Positions 34,200-42,726 of a DNA stretch of 64,000 nucleotides are shown in pieces. Source of the stretch: Flavobacterium sp. xlx-214 (GTDB lineage Bacteria > Bacteroidota > Bacteroidia > Flavobacteriales > Flavobacteriaceae). Position 1 is the first letter of the stretch. Every line of letters begins with the position of its first letter. The notes beneath the pieces were generated by a model, which made no database searches, had not been told where the DNA came from, and was given only the letters and a program-made list of their open reading frames with translations. The stretch is from NCBI RefSeq assembly GCF_013874595.1, contig NZ_CP059431.1:2914001-2978000 (forward strand). The letters are read 5' to 3'. The position numbers were made by a program, and so were the translations under genes.

Positions 34200-35540
34200 T
34201 TAATTTTCGTCTTTCCAGTTTAAACGGTCTAATTGACTGTATTGCCATGGAGCGCCGTTGTTTTCGATATTTGTCATCATGGTATTTAATTCCATTGGCG
34301 CAGCACTTTGCTCCATAACTAAATATCTTCTCATATCCATAATAATTGACAATGGACTGATTTCTATTGGACATTCTTCAACACACGCATTACAAGAAGT
34401 ACATGCCCATAATTCTTCTGGTGTAATATAATCGTTTAATAATGATTTTCCATCTTCTACGAAAGTTCCTTTATTTAGGTCGATATTTTTACCAACTTCT
34501 TCTAAACGATCACGCGTTTTCATCATAATATTACGAGGCGATAATTGTTTGCCTGTAATATTTGCAGGACAAGAAGAAGTACAGCGCCCGCATTCTGTAC
34601 AAGAATAAGCATTTAATAATTGTACGCGGTTTAAATCCATAACATCCGAAGCTCCAAATTTTGCTGGTGCAGCATTCTCATCTGGTGCAGGTGCAGCAAA
34701 CGGATCAGCATTAGGATCCATCATTAATTTTACTTCGTTTGTTACTGCTTGTAAATTATCAAACTGACCCAATGGATTTAAATTAGCAAAATATGTATTT
34801 GGGAAAGCCAATAAAATGTGCAAGTGCTTAGAATAGTACAAATAATTTAGGAAAGAAAGTACCATCATAAAGTGACCCCACCAACCAATACGTTCTAAAA
34901 CATGCAAAGTACCCTCGCTCATAGATCCAAAAACAGCAGGACCAATAAACTGTGAAATAGTAAAATTAAATGAGCCTTGACCTTCAAAATGCGATTTACC
35001 CATGTTGTATAAAACTTCATCGGTACCATTCATTGTAAAAATGCAGATAACCAAAATAAGTTCCATCATTAAAATTAAGTTGGCATCTTTCTTTGGCCAA
35101 CCTATCATTTCTTTCATGTTTAAACGAGGTAATTTTAATAAATTTCTTCGTGATAAAAAGAAAATGGTTGCTATTAAAGCTCCAACAGAAACTATTTCTA
35201 TTAAGCTAATAATAAAAGTATATAAGCCTCCTAGTGGTTCTTTAAAAATACGGTGTGTACCAAAAATTCCATCAATAAAAATCTCGATTAGCTCAATTTG
35301 AGTAATCATAAAAGCTGCATAAATAGCAAAGTGTAACAATGCTGGAATAGGACGAGCAAACATCTTTTTTTGGCCAAAGGCTACTAAAAGCATGTTTTTC
35401 CATCGTTCAGAAGATCGGTCTGTTCTGTCTACAGCTTGCCCTAACATAATGTTGCGATAGATTTTTTTAGCATTTATTGCAAAAAAACCAAATCCTACCA
35501 CAGTTAAAGCTATAAATATAATACTGCTTAAAATTTGCAT
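34200..35540 (-). CDS. Membrane protein with 4Fe-4S dicluster domain (HdrE/DsrM-HdrC-like)
   Basis: A 446-residue inner-membrane protein. Residues 1-250 hold about six hydrophobic segments resembling the cytochrome b-like NarI/HdrE module, with histidines (H70, H213, H223, H239) that could bind haem. After a Pro/Ala-rich linker (280-295) come two ferredoxin-type clusters, CTECGRCTSSCP (C314, C317, C320, C324) and CTSCNACVEECP (C380, C383, C386, C390). With the CCG protein downstream it should form a quinone- or haem-linked electron-transfer complex like HdrDE. The reaction is not known. Confidence 0.88.
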   Translation of the reverse strand: MQILSSIIFIALTVVGFGFFAINAKKIYRNIMLGQAVDRTDRSSERWKNMLLVAFGQKKMFARPIPALLHFAIYAAFMITQIELIEIFIDGIFGTHRIFKEPLGGLYTFIISLIEIVSVGALIATIFFLSRRNLLKLPRLNMKEMIGWPKKDANLILMMELILVICIFTMNGTDEVLYNMGKSHFEGQGSFNFTISQFIGPAVFGSMSEGTLHVLERIGWWGHFMMVLSFLNYLYYSKHLHILLAFPNTYFANLNPLGQFDNLQAVTNEVKLMMDPNADPFAAPAPDENAAPAKFGASDVMDLNRVQLLNAYSCTECGRCTSSCPANITGKQLSPRNIMMKTRDRLEEVGKNIDLNKGTFVEDGKSLLNDYITPEELWACTSCNACVEECPIEISPLSIIMDMRRYLVMEQSAAPMELNTMMTNIENNGAPWQYSQLDRLNWKDEN

Positions 35541-35597
35541 TTAGGTAATGAATTAATTATTGTTTTGTTTGTATTTTGTTTTGTATGGTTTTGTATG

Positions 35598-36542
35598 TTA
35601 TGGCTTGACCGTTTCTTGATAAGGCTGTGCTTTTTTACCAAAAACCGAAATATTTATGTATCTGCGTGGATTTAATTTAACATCTTCTAGCAATTGATTT
35701 AATTCTTTGGTAGCACTTTCTAGGTTGTTATACATTTGCTCCTCTTTAAGCAACTTACCAATATTTCCTTTTCCGCTGTTTACATCTTTCATCATTTGAT
35801 CTAAATTAGAAGCAGCACTATCAAATTTATTTAAAATTTCTTGTAATTTTTGTAATTGAATTTTATCTAAATCGTTAGAAAAAGAAGACAAATTTTTAGA
35901 AGTATTATTAAAATCGCTTACAATATTGTTGATTTTAGATTCATTTGTAGTTACAATTCTATCAAACTTACCTGTAATAGCATTGGCATTTTTCATAGTA
36001 GCGTTTAACTCAGCCAAAGCATTTTGTAAGTTTTTTTGCGCCACAGGATCTAATGTTTTATTAATAGTTCCTACTAAAACGTTTACATTGTATAATACCG
36101 AATCTAATTTCTTGGCAATAGGATCTACTTTGTCACCTAAACCATCAATCATACCCATTACAACACCTCCGTTTAAATAATCTCCACTTTTTGCTAAAGT
36201 TGGGTCTTTGTAATTTATTTCTAAAGCAATCTGTTTTCCACCTATAAAACCAGGCGAATAAATAACGGCTCTAGACGATTTAGGAACATCTACATCATTA
36301 GTCATCATTAACTCAACTAACAACTTACCTTGTCCTTTTAAAGAAATATGATGCACCTTACCTACAACCATTCCGTTAATAGTAACTGATGATGCTGTAG
36401 ATAAACCTTCTACATTATCATATTCAACATAAAACGTGCGCGAGCTGCTAAATAAATTTTTACCATTTAAAAATGTATATCCCCAAATTAACATTCCTAT
36501 AGATAAAAGCACCAACACGGCTGTTTTTACTTCTCTTGACAT
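35598..36542 (-). CDS. MlaD/MCE family lipid-binding protein
   Basis: Single-pass inner-membrane protein of about 314 residues, with an N-terminal anchor (VKTAVLVLLSIGMLIWGYTF) and one periplasmic MCE domain around residues 30-115, including the VEGLSTASSVTINGMVVGKV core. The rest is a long coiled-coil-like helix region rich in Asn, Lys and Asp. MCE proteins shuttle phospholipids between inner and outer membranes. I choose the ATG at 36542 over a TTG 12 bp upstream. It is 31 bp from the amidase gene upstream on the same strand. No Mla ATPase or permease is in the window. Confidence 0.9.
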   Translation of the reverse strand: MSREVKTAVLVLLSIGMLIWGYTFLNGKNLFSSSRTFYVEYDNVEGLSTASSVTINGMVVGKVHHISLKGQGKLLVELMMTNDVDVPKSSRAVIYSPGFIGGKQIALEINYKDPTLAKSGDYLNGGVVMGMIDGLGDKVDPIAKKLDSVLYNVNVLVGTINKTLDPVAQKNLQNALAELNATMKNANAITGKFDRIVTTNESKINNIVSDFNNTSKNLSSFSNDLDKIQLQKLQEILNKFDSAASNLDQMMKDVNSGKGNIGKLLKEEQMYNNLESATKELNQLLEDVKLNPRRYINISVFGKKAQPYQETVKP

Positions 36543-36573
36543 TATTGATTTCAAAGTCTATTTCTTTAAATTA

Positions 36574-37737
36574 CTATTTTATTGCTTCTTGTATGCTTAT
36601 TTTTTTACCATTTTTATAGGCTACCAAAAATGCCGATGTATACCCTTTATTTTTAGCAACTTCTAACGCTTTACGCGCGTGATCGTAATCGGTTGTAGCG
36701 TTATAGAAATATTTAAAGGTATTTCCTTCTTTAATAACCGATATATTATTTAACCCATTAAAATTACTTGGTGTTAAAGCAATATCTTTTCCACTAGCTG
36801 CAATTTGTACTTTAAAAGTAATACCTTCTTTGGTTACTTTTTCTGGTTTTGAAGCATCAACAGAAGATGTTTTTGCAGGTTCTACAGGTTTTGCTTTTAC
36901 TGTATCAACTTGTTTAGGTGTATCGCGTTCAACAGGTTTTGTGGTAGTACGATTAGCAGGAATATTATCGCTTGCAGAATGGTACTGTTTTTTATAATCA
37001 ATAATAGCGTTTGCAATAGAGCGTGCTAACTCATTTTTACCTTCTTCACTATTTAAATACTCTCCTTCATCACTGTTTGATAAAAAGCCTAATTCAACTA
37101 AAATACTTGGCATAAAAGCAGTATAAAGTACTACAAAAGGCGCTTGTTTTACACCGCGATTTTTTCTATCGGCATCATTTGTAAAACGCGTTTGAACTTT
37201 AGAAGCCAACTCAATACTTTGGGTTACAAATTGTTCTTGAATTAAGGTTAAACCAATTAAAGATTCCGGCTTAGAAGGATCGTATCCAGAGTAAGAACTT
37301 TCGTAGTTATCCTCTAATGTAATAACGGCATTCTCTTTTTTAGCAATTTCTAAGTTAGATTCGTTTTTACTAAGACCCATTACAAAAGTTTCGGTTCCTG
37401 ATGCGCTTGGAGCGTTTTTTACAGCATTGGCATGTATCGAAACAAAAATATCGGCTTTTTCACGATTGGCAATAGCTGTACGTTCTCTTAACTCAATAAA
37501 CTCATCGGTTTTTCTTGTATATACAACGCTAATACCTTTATCTTTTTTTAATAAATCGCCTACTTTTTCGGCAACATCTAAAACAATTTTCTTCTCAACA
37601 TATACGCCACGTACGGCACCAAAATCTTTACCACCATGACCAGGATCTAGTACTACTTTAAAATTTTGAGCGTAAACACTTGACCCTACGCATATTAAAA
37701 AAACACTAAAAGTTGCTTTAACTTTATTTATAAACAT
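36574..37737 (-). CDS. N-acetylmuramoyl-L-alanine amidase with C-terminal SPOR-like domain
   Basis: Exported Amidase_3 zinc enzyme of 387 residues that cleaves the amide between MurNAc and the stem peptide during septum splitting. The signal peptide ends VYAQ. Zinc and catalytic residues lie in LDPGHGGKD, VEKKI, SIHANAV and the ILVELGFLSN motif. A Thr/Pro/Lys-rich linker (about 255-305) leads to a SPOR-like domain (ITFKVQIAASGKDI to the end), expected to bind denuded glycan at division sites. A very similar gene without the tail lies at 37945-38709. It probably heads the operon running to the MCE gene. Confidence 0.93.
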   Translation of the reverse strand: MFINKVKATFSVFLICVGSSVYAQNFKVVLDPGHGGKDFGAVRGVYVEKKIVLDVAEKVGDLLKKDKGISVVYTRKTDEFIELRERTAIANREKADIFVSIHANAVKNAPSASGTETFVMGLSKNESNLEIAKKENAVITLEDNYESSYSGYDPSKPESLIGLTLIQEQFVTQSIELASKVQTRFTNDADRKNRGVKQAPFVVLYTAFMPSILVELGFLSNSDEGEYLNSEEGKNELARSIANAIIDYKKQYHSASDNIPANRTTTKPVERDTPKQVDTVKAKPVEPAKTSSVDASKPEKVTKEGITFKVQIAASGKDIALTPSNFNGLNNISVIKEGNTFKYFYNATTDYDHARKALEVAKNKGYTSAFLVAYKNGKKISIQEAIK

Positions 37738-37785
37738 AGCTAATTTTATATTTTGGTTTCTTATTTAAAAGCTTAAATTAAAAAA

Positions 37786-37793
37786 TACGTTTG
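37786..37793 (+). promoter_or_regulatory. -7 element TACGTTTG in the duplicated lptD promoter
   Basis: Exact TAnnTTTG match facing right, at the position equivalent to TAAGTTTG (38770-38777) in front of lptD. It now faces only the lptD fragment and then the antisense strand of the second amidase gene. Confidence 0.4.
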
Positions 37794-37807
37794 TAGTTGT
37801 TAAAAAA

Positions 37808-37815
37808 CAAACCTA
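37808..37815 (-). promoter_or_regulatory. Possible -7 element (TAGGTTTG) of the SPOR amidase gene
   Basis: Exact TAnnTTTG on the minus strand, about 70 bp before the ATG at 37737. I see no equivalent in the other copy. Confidence 0.3.
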
Positions 37816-37842
37816 TTAGGCTACAAAAATAGCATATTAAAA

Positions 37843-37932
37843 TTGCATACAAAAGTAATATACACCGTTTTTAATGTAGTTACTAAAAAATACATTCTCA
37901 AAAAAAGCAAAATTAATTTAACAAATAAGTAA
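37843..37932 (+). pseudogene. lptD 5' fragment left by tandem duplication
   Basis: A TTG-initiated frame of 29 codons whose first 11 residues, MHTKVIYTVFN, match the lptD start MHTKVIYIVFN, then diverge and stop. The surrounding 50 bp (37826-37875) match 38807-38856 at 47 positions, 26 of them consecutive. It lies between the two amidase genes, exactly where a copy of the amidase-lptD divergent region would end. It is a remnant, not a functional gene. Confidence 0.8.
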
Positions 37933-37951
37933 AAAAGACGCTATTTAGCGA
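37931..37951 (-). terminator. Short terminator overlapping the stop of the second amidase gene
   Basis: Arms CGCTA and TAGCG around AA/TT, followed on the minus strand by TCTTTTTT. The stop codon (37945-37947) is inside the hairpin. The stem is short, so this is a modest call. Confidence 0.5.
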
Positions 37952-38709
37952 ACAAAATTTTCTTTTTTATAATCAATAATTGCTTTTGCAATAGCTTGTG
38001 CCATTTGCTCTTTACCCTCTTCAGAATGTAAAAAAGTACCTTCTTCTTTATTAGAAATAAAACCCAATTCAATTAAAATACTAGGCATAAGAGCACTGTG
38101 TAAAACCCAGAAAGGACCTTGCTTTACCCCTCTATTTTCTCTTTGAACATCGTTGGTAAAACGTGTTTGAATTTTAGAAGCCAAATCTATACTTTGAGTA
38201 ACAAACTGTTCTTGAATTAATGTTAAACCAATTAAAGACTCTGGTCGATTAGGATCATATCCCGCATACGTTACATGGTAATTATCTTCTAGCGTAATTG
38301 CGGCATTTTCTTTTTTTGCTACTTCTAAGTTTGACGCCATTTTACTTACCCCCATTACATAGGTTTCGGCACCGTAAGCTGATAAGTTTTTTGCGGCATT
38401 AATATGAATGGATACAAAAACATCTGCTTTTTCTCTATTGGCAATTTTAGTACGTTCTGCAACTTCAATAAATACATCAGTTTTACGGGTGTAAACTACT
38501 TTAAAATCTTTGTCTCTTTTTAAGATATCACCTACTTTTAAAGCTACATCTAAAACTATTTGCTTTTCTACAAATTTTCCATACAAAGCACCCGTATCTT
38601 TTCCACCATGACCCGGATCTAAAACAACTTTAAAATTTTGGGCATAAATACTTGGTATTACACCTATTAAAAGAGAGGCAAAAGCTACTTTAAATTTATT
38701 TGCAAACAT
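37945..38709 (-). CDS. N-acetylmuramoyl-L-alanine amidase, tail-less paralogue
   Basis: Exported Amidase_3 enzyme of 254 residues, closely similar along its full length to the catalytic part of the neighbouring amidase (by eye about two thirds to three quarters identical). It keeps LDPGHGGKD, VEKQI, SIHINAA and LIELGFISN, so it should be active. It stops after IDYKKENFVR, where the neighbour continues into linker and SPOR domain, so it lacks septal targeting. It is divergent from lptD, which is the arrangement copied in the duplication. It may supply dispersed or different amidase activity. Confidence 0.92.
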   Translation of the reverse strand: MFANKFKVAFASLLIGVIPSIYAQNFKVVLDPGHGGKDTGALYGKFVEKQIVLDVALKVGDILKRDKDFKVVYTRKTDVFIEVAERTKIANREKADVFVSIHINAAKNLSAYGAETYVMGVSKMASNLEVAKKENAAITLEDNYHVTYAGYDPNRPESLIGLTLIQEQFVTQSIDLASKIQTRFTNDVQRENRGVKQGPFWVLHSALMPSILIELGFISNKEEGTFLHSEEGKEQMAQAIAKAIIDYKKENFVR

Positions 38710-38769
38710 GGTATATTTTATATTTTTCGATTCTTATTTATAAAGTCTAAAATTAAAAAAAAATATTAG

Positions 38770-38777
38770 TAAGTTTG
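38770..38777 (+). promoter_or_regulatory. -7 element TAAGTTTG of lptD
   Basis: Exact TAnnTTTG match 47 bp before the presumed TTG start of lptD; conserved in position in the duplicated copy at 37786-37793. Confidence 0.5.
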
Positions 38778-38823
38778 AAGTCTAAAAATCGAACCCACTT
38801 TTTTACAAAATAGCATCTTAAAA

Positions 38824-41517
38824 TTGCATACAAAAGTAATATATATCGTTTTTAATTTGATTTTGATTCCTGCGGGTTTATCAAAGGTTTCGGCGCAAGA
38901 ATTCCCTCATGTAGACAAGCGTTTAAACATTGATACTAAAAGGGATACTTTAAGAACAGCTGCACCACAAACTAAAGTTTTAGATACTATTAAAAAGGAT
39001 AGTATTAAGCCTAAAAAGGGTCAGAAATTGGAAGCTCCTATGTTTAGAAAAGCAAAGGACTATGAAAAGTTAGATCAAAAAAACAAACGAGTTACCTTAT
39101 ATAATGAGGCCGAGTTTAAGTATCAAGACTATGAACTTACGGCGGGTATCATTATATATGATTATGACAAAGAAGAAGTTTATGCAGGTAGAATTAAAGA
39201 TTCGTTGGGAAATTTAATACAGCGCCCTGTATTTAAACAAGGTACACAAATTATTGAGCCAGATTCTATTCGATTTAATACAAAAACAAAAAAAGCGATT
39301 GTTTGGAATACCCGAACTACGTATAACGATTTTAGAATAAAAGCAGAAAAAACAAAAAAAGTAAACGATTCTGTTTACTTTATGAAAGATGTTATTTTTA
39401 CAACTGCTGAAGATATTGAACACCCAGAATATTATTTTAGAACAAGAAAAGTAAAATTTGTACCTGGTAAAAAAGTAGTTACTGGTGTTACCAATTTGGT
39501 AATTGAAGATGTACCAACCCCTATTGGTTTGCCGTTTGCTTTTTTTCCAATGAGTCAGAAAGCAGTGTCGGGCTTTATTTTCCCTAGTTTTGGTGATACA
39601 AATTTACGTGGCTATTATTTACAAAACGGTGGTTATTATTTAGCACTAAGTGATAAAATAGATTTAACTTTATTAGGAGATTATTACACCAACGGAAGTT
39701 TTGCCTTAAATGCACAATCGCAATACCGCCAACGCTACAAGTACAATGGTAACTTTAATATTCGTTTTGAAAATTTAATTGAAGGCGAGCGTGGTTTTAA
39801 TGATTACAGTAAAACAAAAATTTACAACATACAGTGGAGTCATTCTCAAGATGCCAAAGCAAATCCAAATTCGCGTTTTTCAGCATCGGTTAACTTAGGT
39901 AGTAGTAATTATTTTCGTAACTCATTAAATACGCAAAACATTGGTGCTAATATGAATAACACCATGCAATCGTCTATAAGTTATTCTAAAACGTTACAAA
40001 CAGTTCCACAAGTTAACTATACCATTTCGGCAAATCATCAGCAAAACACCAATACAAAGCAAATCAACATGTCATTACCTAATATTCAGGCAAGTGTTGA
40101 TCGTGTTTATCCTTTTGCACCTAAAAACGGATCTAAAAAAGGCATCCTGCAAAACATTAACTTACAATATAATTTAAGTGGAAGAAATCAGTTTCAAACA
40201 ACCGATTCTTTGTTCTTTAAAAAGGAAATGTTCAATGAAATGAATGCTGGTATACAACATAGTATTCCTTTATCAACCAATTTTAAACTGTTTCGCTACT
40301 TTTCTGTTTCGTTAACAGGAAACTATAACGAAACTTGGGTTTTAAATACGTTCAGAAGAAATTATAGTTTCTTAACAAACCAAAAAGAAATTACCCGCGA
40401 TAATGGCTTTGATAGTTACCGTACGTATAATTTCTCAGCCAACATAGGAACTACCATTTATGGTACATTTAATTTTGACAAAAACGCTAAAATACAAGCT
40501 ATTCGTCATGTAATGCGTCCTTCGGTTTCGTACACATATACACCAAGTTTTAAGCAGTATTATGATACGTACGCTATAGATGCTTTAGGAACTACGATGG
40601 AAGAATACTCGCGTTTTGAAGGTACTTTGTTCGGAGCTCCAGGTCAAAGTATGTCTAACATCATGAGTTTTTCGTTAGGTAATAATTTTGAAGCGAAAGT
40701 TCGCGATGATAAATCAACCACTGGCGAACCTAAAAAAGTAATGTTGTTAAACTCGTTAAATTTTGGGACTTCATACAATTTCACAGCAGATTCATTGCAT
40801 TTGGCGTTAGCACCTATTAGTATGAGTGCCAATACCAATTTATTAAAAGATAAGTTACGCTTAAATTTAGGTACTAGTTTAGATCCTTTGGCAATTGATA
40901 ACGCAGGAAATCGTATTGATAAATTCAACATTGCAAACGGTGGTAGTTTATTACGTTTAACCAGCGCCAATGTTACATTAAACTATTCATTAGCTAGTAC
41001 CGACCCATTATTTGGTGGTACCGATGTAAAAAGCAGCGATAATAAAAATGTTCAAAACGGTGGTAGAGCCGATGATTTATTTGGACAATCAGTTGATTTA
41101 GCTGACAGACAAAAATCGATGTTTAACGATGATGAGGAAAAAGAAAAGCCTAAGAAAACGGTGTTTTACAATACCGATATTCCTTGGGATTTAACTTTTG
41201 CTTGGAGTTTAACTTACAACAATGCTCGTAGAAATTCAGAAATATCTAATAACTCTTTAATGGTTTCAGGAAACGTAACACTTGCTCCGGGCTGGATTAC
41301 AGGTTTTTCTACAGGATACGATTTTAAAAACAAAGGGGTTACTTATACACAATTACGTTTTGAGCGCGATTTAAAATCATGGCGTATGGATTTTTCTTGG
41401 ATACCAAACGGTTATTACAAACAATGGACGTTCTTTATTGGAATTAAATCAACAATCTTACAAGATATTAAGTACGAAAAACGAAACTCTGGTGAACGTC
41501 GTTATAGAAACAGATAA
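38824..41517 (+). CDS. lptD: LPS-assembly protein LptD
   Basis: Outer-membrane beta-barrel of 897 residues that inserts lipopolysaccharide into the outer leaflet. After a signal peptide ending SAQ comes the periplasmic OstA-like jelly roll (YNEAEFKYQDYELTAGIIIYD, PVFKQGTQIIEPDSIRFNTKT, YFMKDVIFTTAEDIEHPEYYFRT), a turn region PTPIGLPFAFFPMS, then an Asn/Tyr/Ser-rich barrel to the end. The start is uncertain: TTG at 38824 is the only sensible initiator before an in-frame TGA at 38776, and the same TTG is preserved in the duplicated fragment. It is divergent from the amidase, and the next gene, ridA, follows after 66 bp. Confidence 0.93.
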   Translation: MHTKVIYIVFNLILIPAGLSKVSAQEFPHVDKRLNIDTKRDTLRTAAPQTKVLDTIKKDSIKPKKGQKLEAPMFRKAKDYEKLDQKNKRVTLYNEAEFKYQDYELTAGIIIYDYDKEEVYAGRIKDSLGNLIQRPVFKQGTQIIEPDSIRFNTKTKKAIVWNTRTTYNDFRIKAEKTKKVNDSVYFMKDVIFTTAEDIEHPEYYFRTRKVKFVPGKKVVTGVTNLVIEDVPTPIGLPFAFFPMSQKAVSGFIFPSFGDTNLRGYYLQNGGYYLALSDKIDLTLLGDYYTNGSFALNAQSQYRQRYKYNGNFNIRFENLIEGERGFNDYSKTKIYNIQWSHSQDAKANPNSRFSASVNLGSSNYFRNSLNTQNIGANMNNTMQSSISYSKTLQTVPQVNYTISANHQQNTNTKQINMSLPNIQASVDRVYPFAPKNGSKKGILQNINLQYNLSGRNQFQTTDSLFFKKEMFNEMNAGIQHSIPLSTNFKLFRYFSVSLTGNYNETWVLNTFRRNYSFLTNQKEITRDNGFDSYRTYNFSANIGTTIYGTFNFDKNAKIQAIRHVMRPSVSYTYTPSFKQYYDTYAIDALGTTMEEYSRFEGTLFGAPGQSMSNIMSFSLGNNFEAKVRDDKSTTGEPKKVMLLNSLNFGTSYNFTADSLHLALAPISMSANTNLLKDKLRLNLGTSLDPLAIDNAGNRIDKFNIANGGSLLRLTSANVTLNYSLASTDPLFGGTDVKSSDNKNVQNGGRADDLFGQSVDLADRQKSMFNDDEEKEKPKKTVFYNTDIPWDLTFAWSLTYNNARRNSEISNNSLMVSGNVTLAPGWITGFSTGYDFKNKGVTYTQLRFERDLKSWRMDFSWIPNGYYKQWTFFIGIKSTILQDIKYEKRNSGERRYRNR

Positions 41518-41583
41518 TGAAGTTGAAAGACAAATGTCTTAAAGTAGAAAGGGAAATAAGGATATCTCATAAAAATTAATATA

Positions 41584-41964
41584 ATGAAAAAAATAATCAA
41601 TTCATCTAAAGCACCTGCTCCTATTGGTCCGTACAACCATTCTGTAATGGTAGGCGATATGCTTTTTATATCAGGACAAATACCTTTTAACCAAGCTACC
41701 GAAACTTTGGTAACAACAGGTATTCAAGACGAAACCAAACAAGTAATGCAAAATTTAGCTTACATAATTGAAGAAGCTGGTTTAACTTTTGAGCATGTTG
41801 TAAAAGCAACTATTTTTATTAGAAATATGGATCATTTTGGTTTGATTAACGAAATTTACGGCAGTTATTTTACATCAGAAACGGCACCTGCAAGAGAATG
41901 TGTACAGGTTGAAAAATTACCACGTAACGTAAATATTGAAATTTCAATGATTTTACATAAATAA
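41584..41964 (+). CDS. ridA: RidA family enamine/imine deaminase
   Basis: A 126-residue member of the YjgF/YER057c/UK114 family. RidA hydrolyses reactive 2-aminoacrylate and related enamines from PLP enzymes, protecting the cytosol. Family marks: APAPIGPYNHSV, MLFISGQIP, VVKATIFIRNMDHF, and APARECVQVEKLPRNVNIEI, with the arginine equivalent to E. coli Arg105. It follows lptD on the same strand and ends in a shared terminator. Confidence 0.94.
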   Translation: MKKIINSSKAPAPIGPYNHSVMVGDMLFISGQIPFNQATETLVTTGIQDETKQVMQNLAYIIEEAGLTFEHVVKATIFIRNMDHFGLINEIYGSYFTSETAPARECVQVEKLPRNVNIEISMILHK

Positions 41965-41990
41965 AAAATCGAGCATTAGCTCGATTTTTT
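41963..41990. terminator. Bidirectional terminator, ridA / kdsB
   Basis: Arms AAAAAATCGAGC (41963-41974) and GCTCGATTTTTT (41979-41990), loop ATTA, between convergent genes; it overlaps the last base of the ridA stop codon. Confidence 0.9.
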
Positions 41991-42726
41991 ATTTCCAAAG
42001 CAATCGTGCTTTGTCTAAATCTTCTTTAGTATCAATACCTACGCCTATATGCTGTGTTTTTACCATTTGCAACGTTCTACCGTGCTCTAAATAACGTAAT
42101 TGCTCTAATTTTTCGGTAGCTTCTAAGCCTTTCATTTGCCAGGTAGTAAAATCTAACAAGGCTTGTTTTCTATATGCATAAACGCCTATATGCTGGTAGT
42201 AAGGCACGTAACTTTTACCATCTCTTGGAAAAGGAATAGCCGCACGCGAAAAATACAAGGCTTTATTATTTTCATCAATCACCACCTTTACATTATTAGG
42301 GTTTTGAATAACCTCTAAATCTGTAATTTCAAACATTAACGAAGCTAAATCAATTGCATTTTGACTGTCTTTTTCAAAAACTTCAATTAAACTTTGTAAA
42401 TTTTCTTTGCTTACAAAAGGTTCATCGCCTTGCACATTCACTATTACATCGCACTCTACATTTTGAATAACCTCTGCAATACGGTCGCTTCCGCTTTCAT
42501 GCGTATCACTACTCATAACAACGTTTACTTGATGCTGTTGTAACAAATTATAAATAATTTCGTGATCGGTAGCTACCAAAACTTCATCAAACAATTGTGT
42601 GGCAACCGTTGCTAAATAAGTTTGCACTACAACGGGTTTACCTCCTAAATCTTGTATTAATTTAGCTGGAAATCGAGTGGATGCATATCGTGCTGGTATT
42701 ACAGCTATTATTTTTAATTTACTCAT
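41989..42726 (-). CDS. kdsB: 3-deoxy-manno-octulosonate cytidylyltransferase (CMP-KDO synthetase)
   Basis: A 245-residue cytosolic enzyme that activates KDO with CTP for lipid A inner-core synthesis. Seen: nucleotide-binding [62 protein letters not shown] and the C-terminal [10 protein letters not shown]...[11 protein letters not shown]. The 5' end overlaps the 3' end of the RecD-like gene by 8 bp, so they are translationally coupled, which pairs LPS synthesis with a DNA helicase in one transcript. Confidence 0.96.
   Translation of the reverse strand: MSKLKIIAVIPARYASTRFPAKLIQDLGGKPVVVQTYLATVATQLFDEVLVATDHEIIYNLLQQHQVNVVMSSDTHESGSDRIAEVIQNVECDVIVNVQGDEPFVSKENLQSLIEVFEKDSQNAIDLASLMFEITDLEVIQNPNNVKVVIDENNKALYFSRAAIPFPRDGKSYVPYYQHIGVYAYRKQALLDFTTWQMKGLEATEKLEQLRYLEHGRTLQMVKTQHIGVGIDTKEDLDKARLLWK

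Noticed and set aside
34675..34700. Ala/Pro-rich linker of the 4Fe-4S membrane protein as a recombination scar
   Set aside because: Such linkers between membrane and ferredoxin domains are normal and the flanking coding sequence is continuous.
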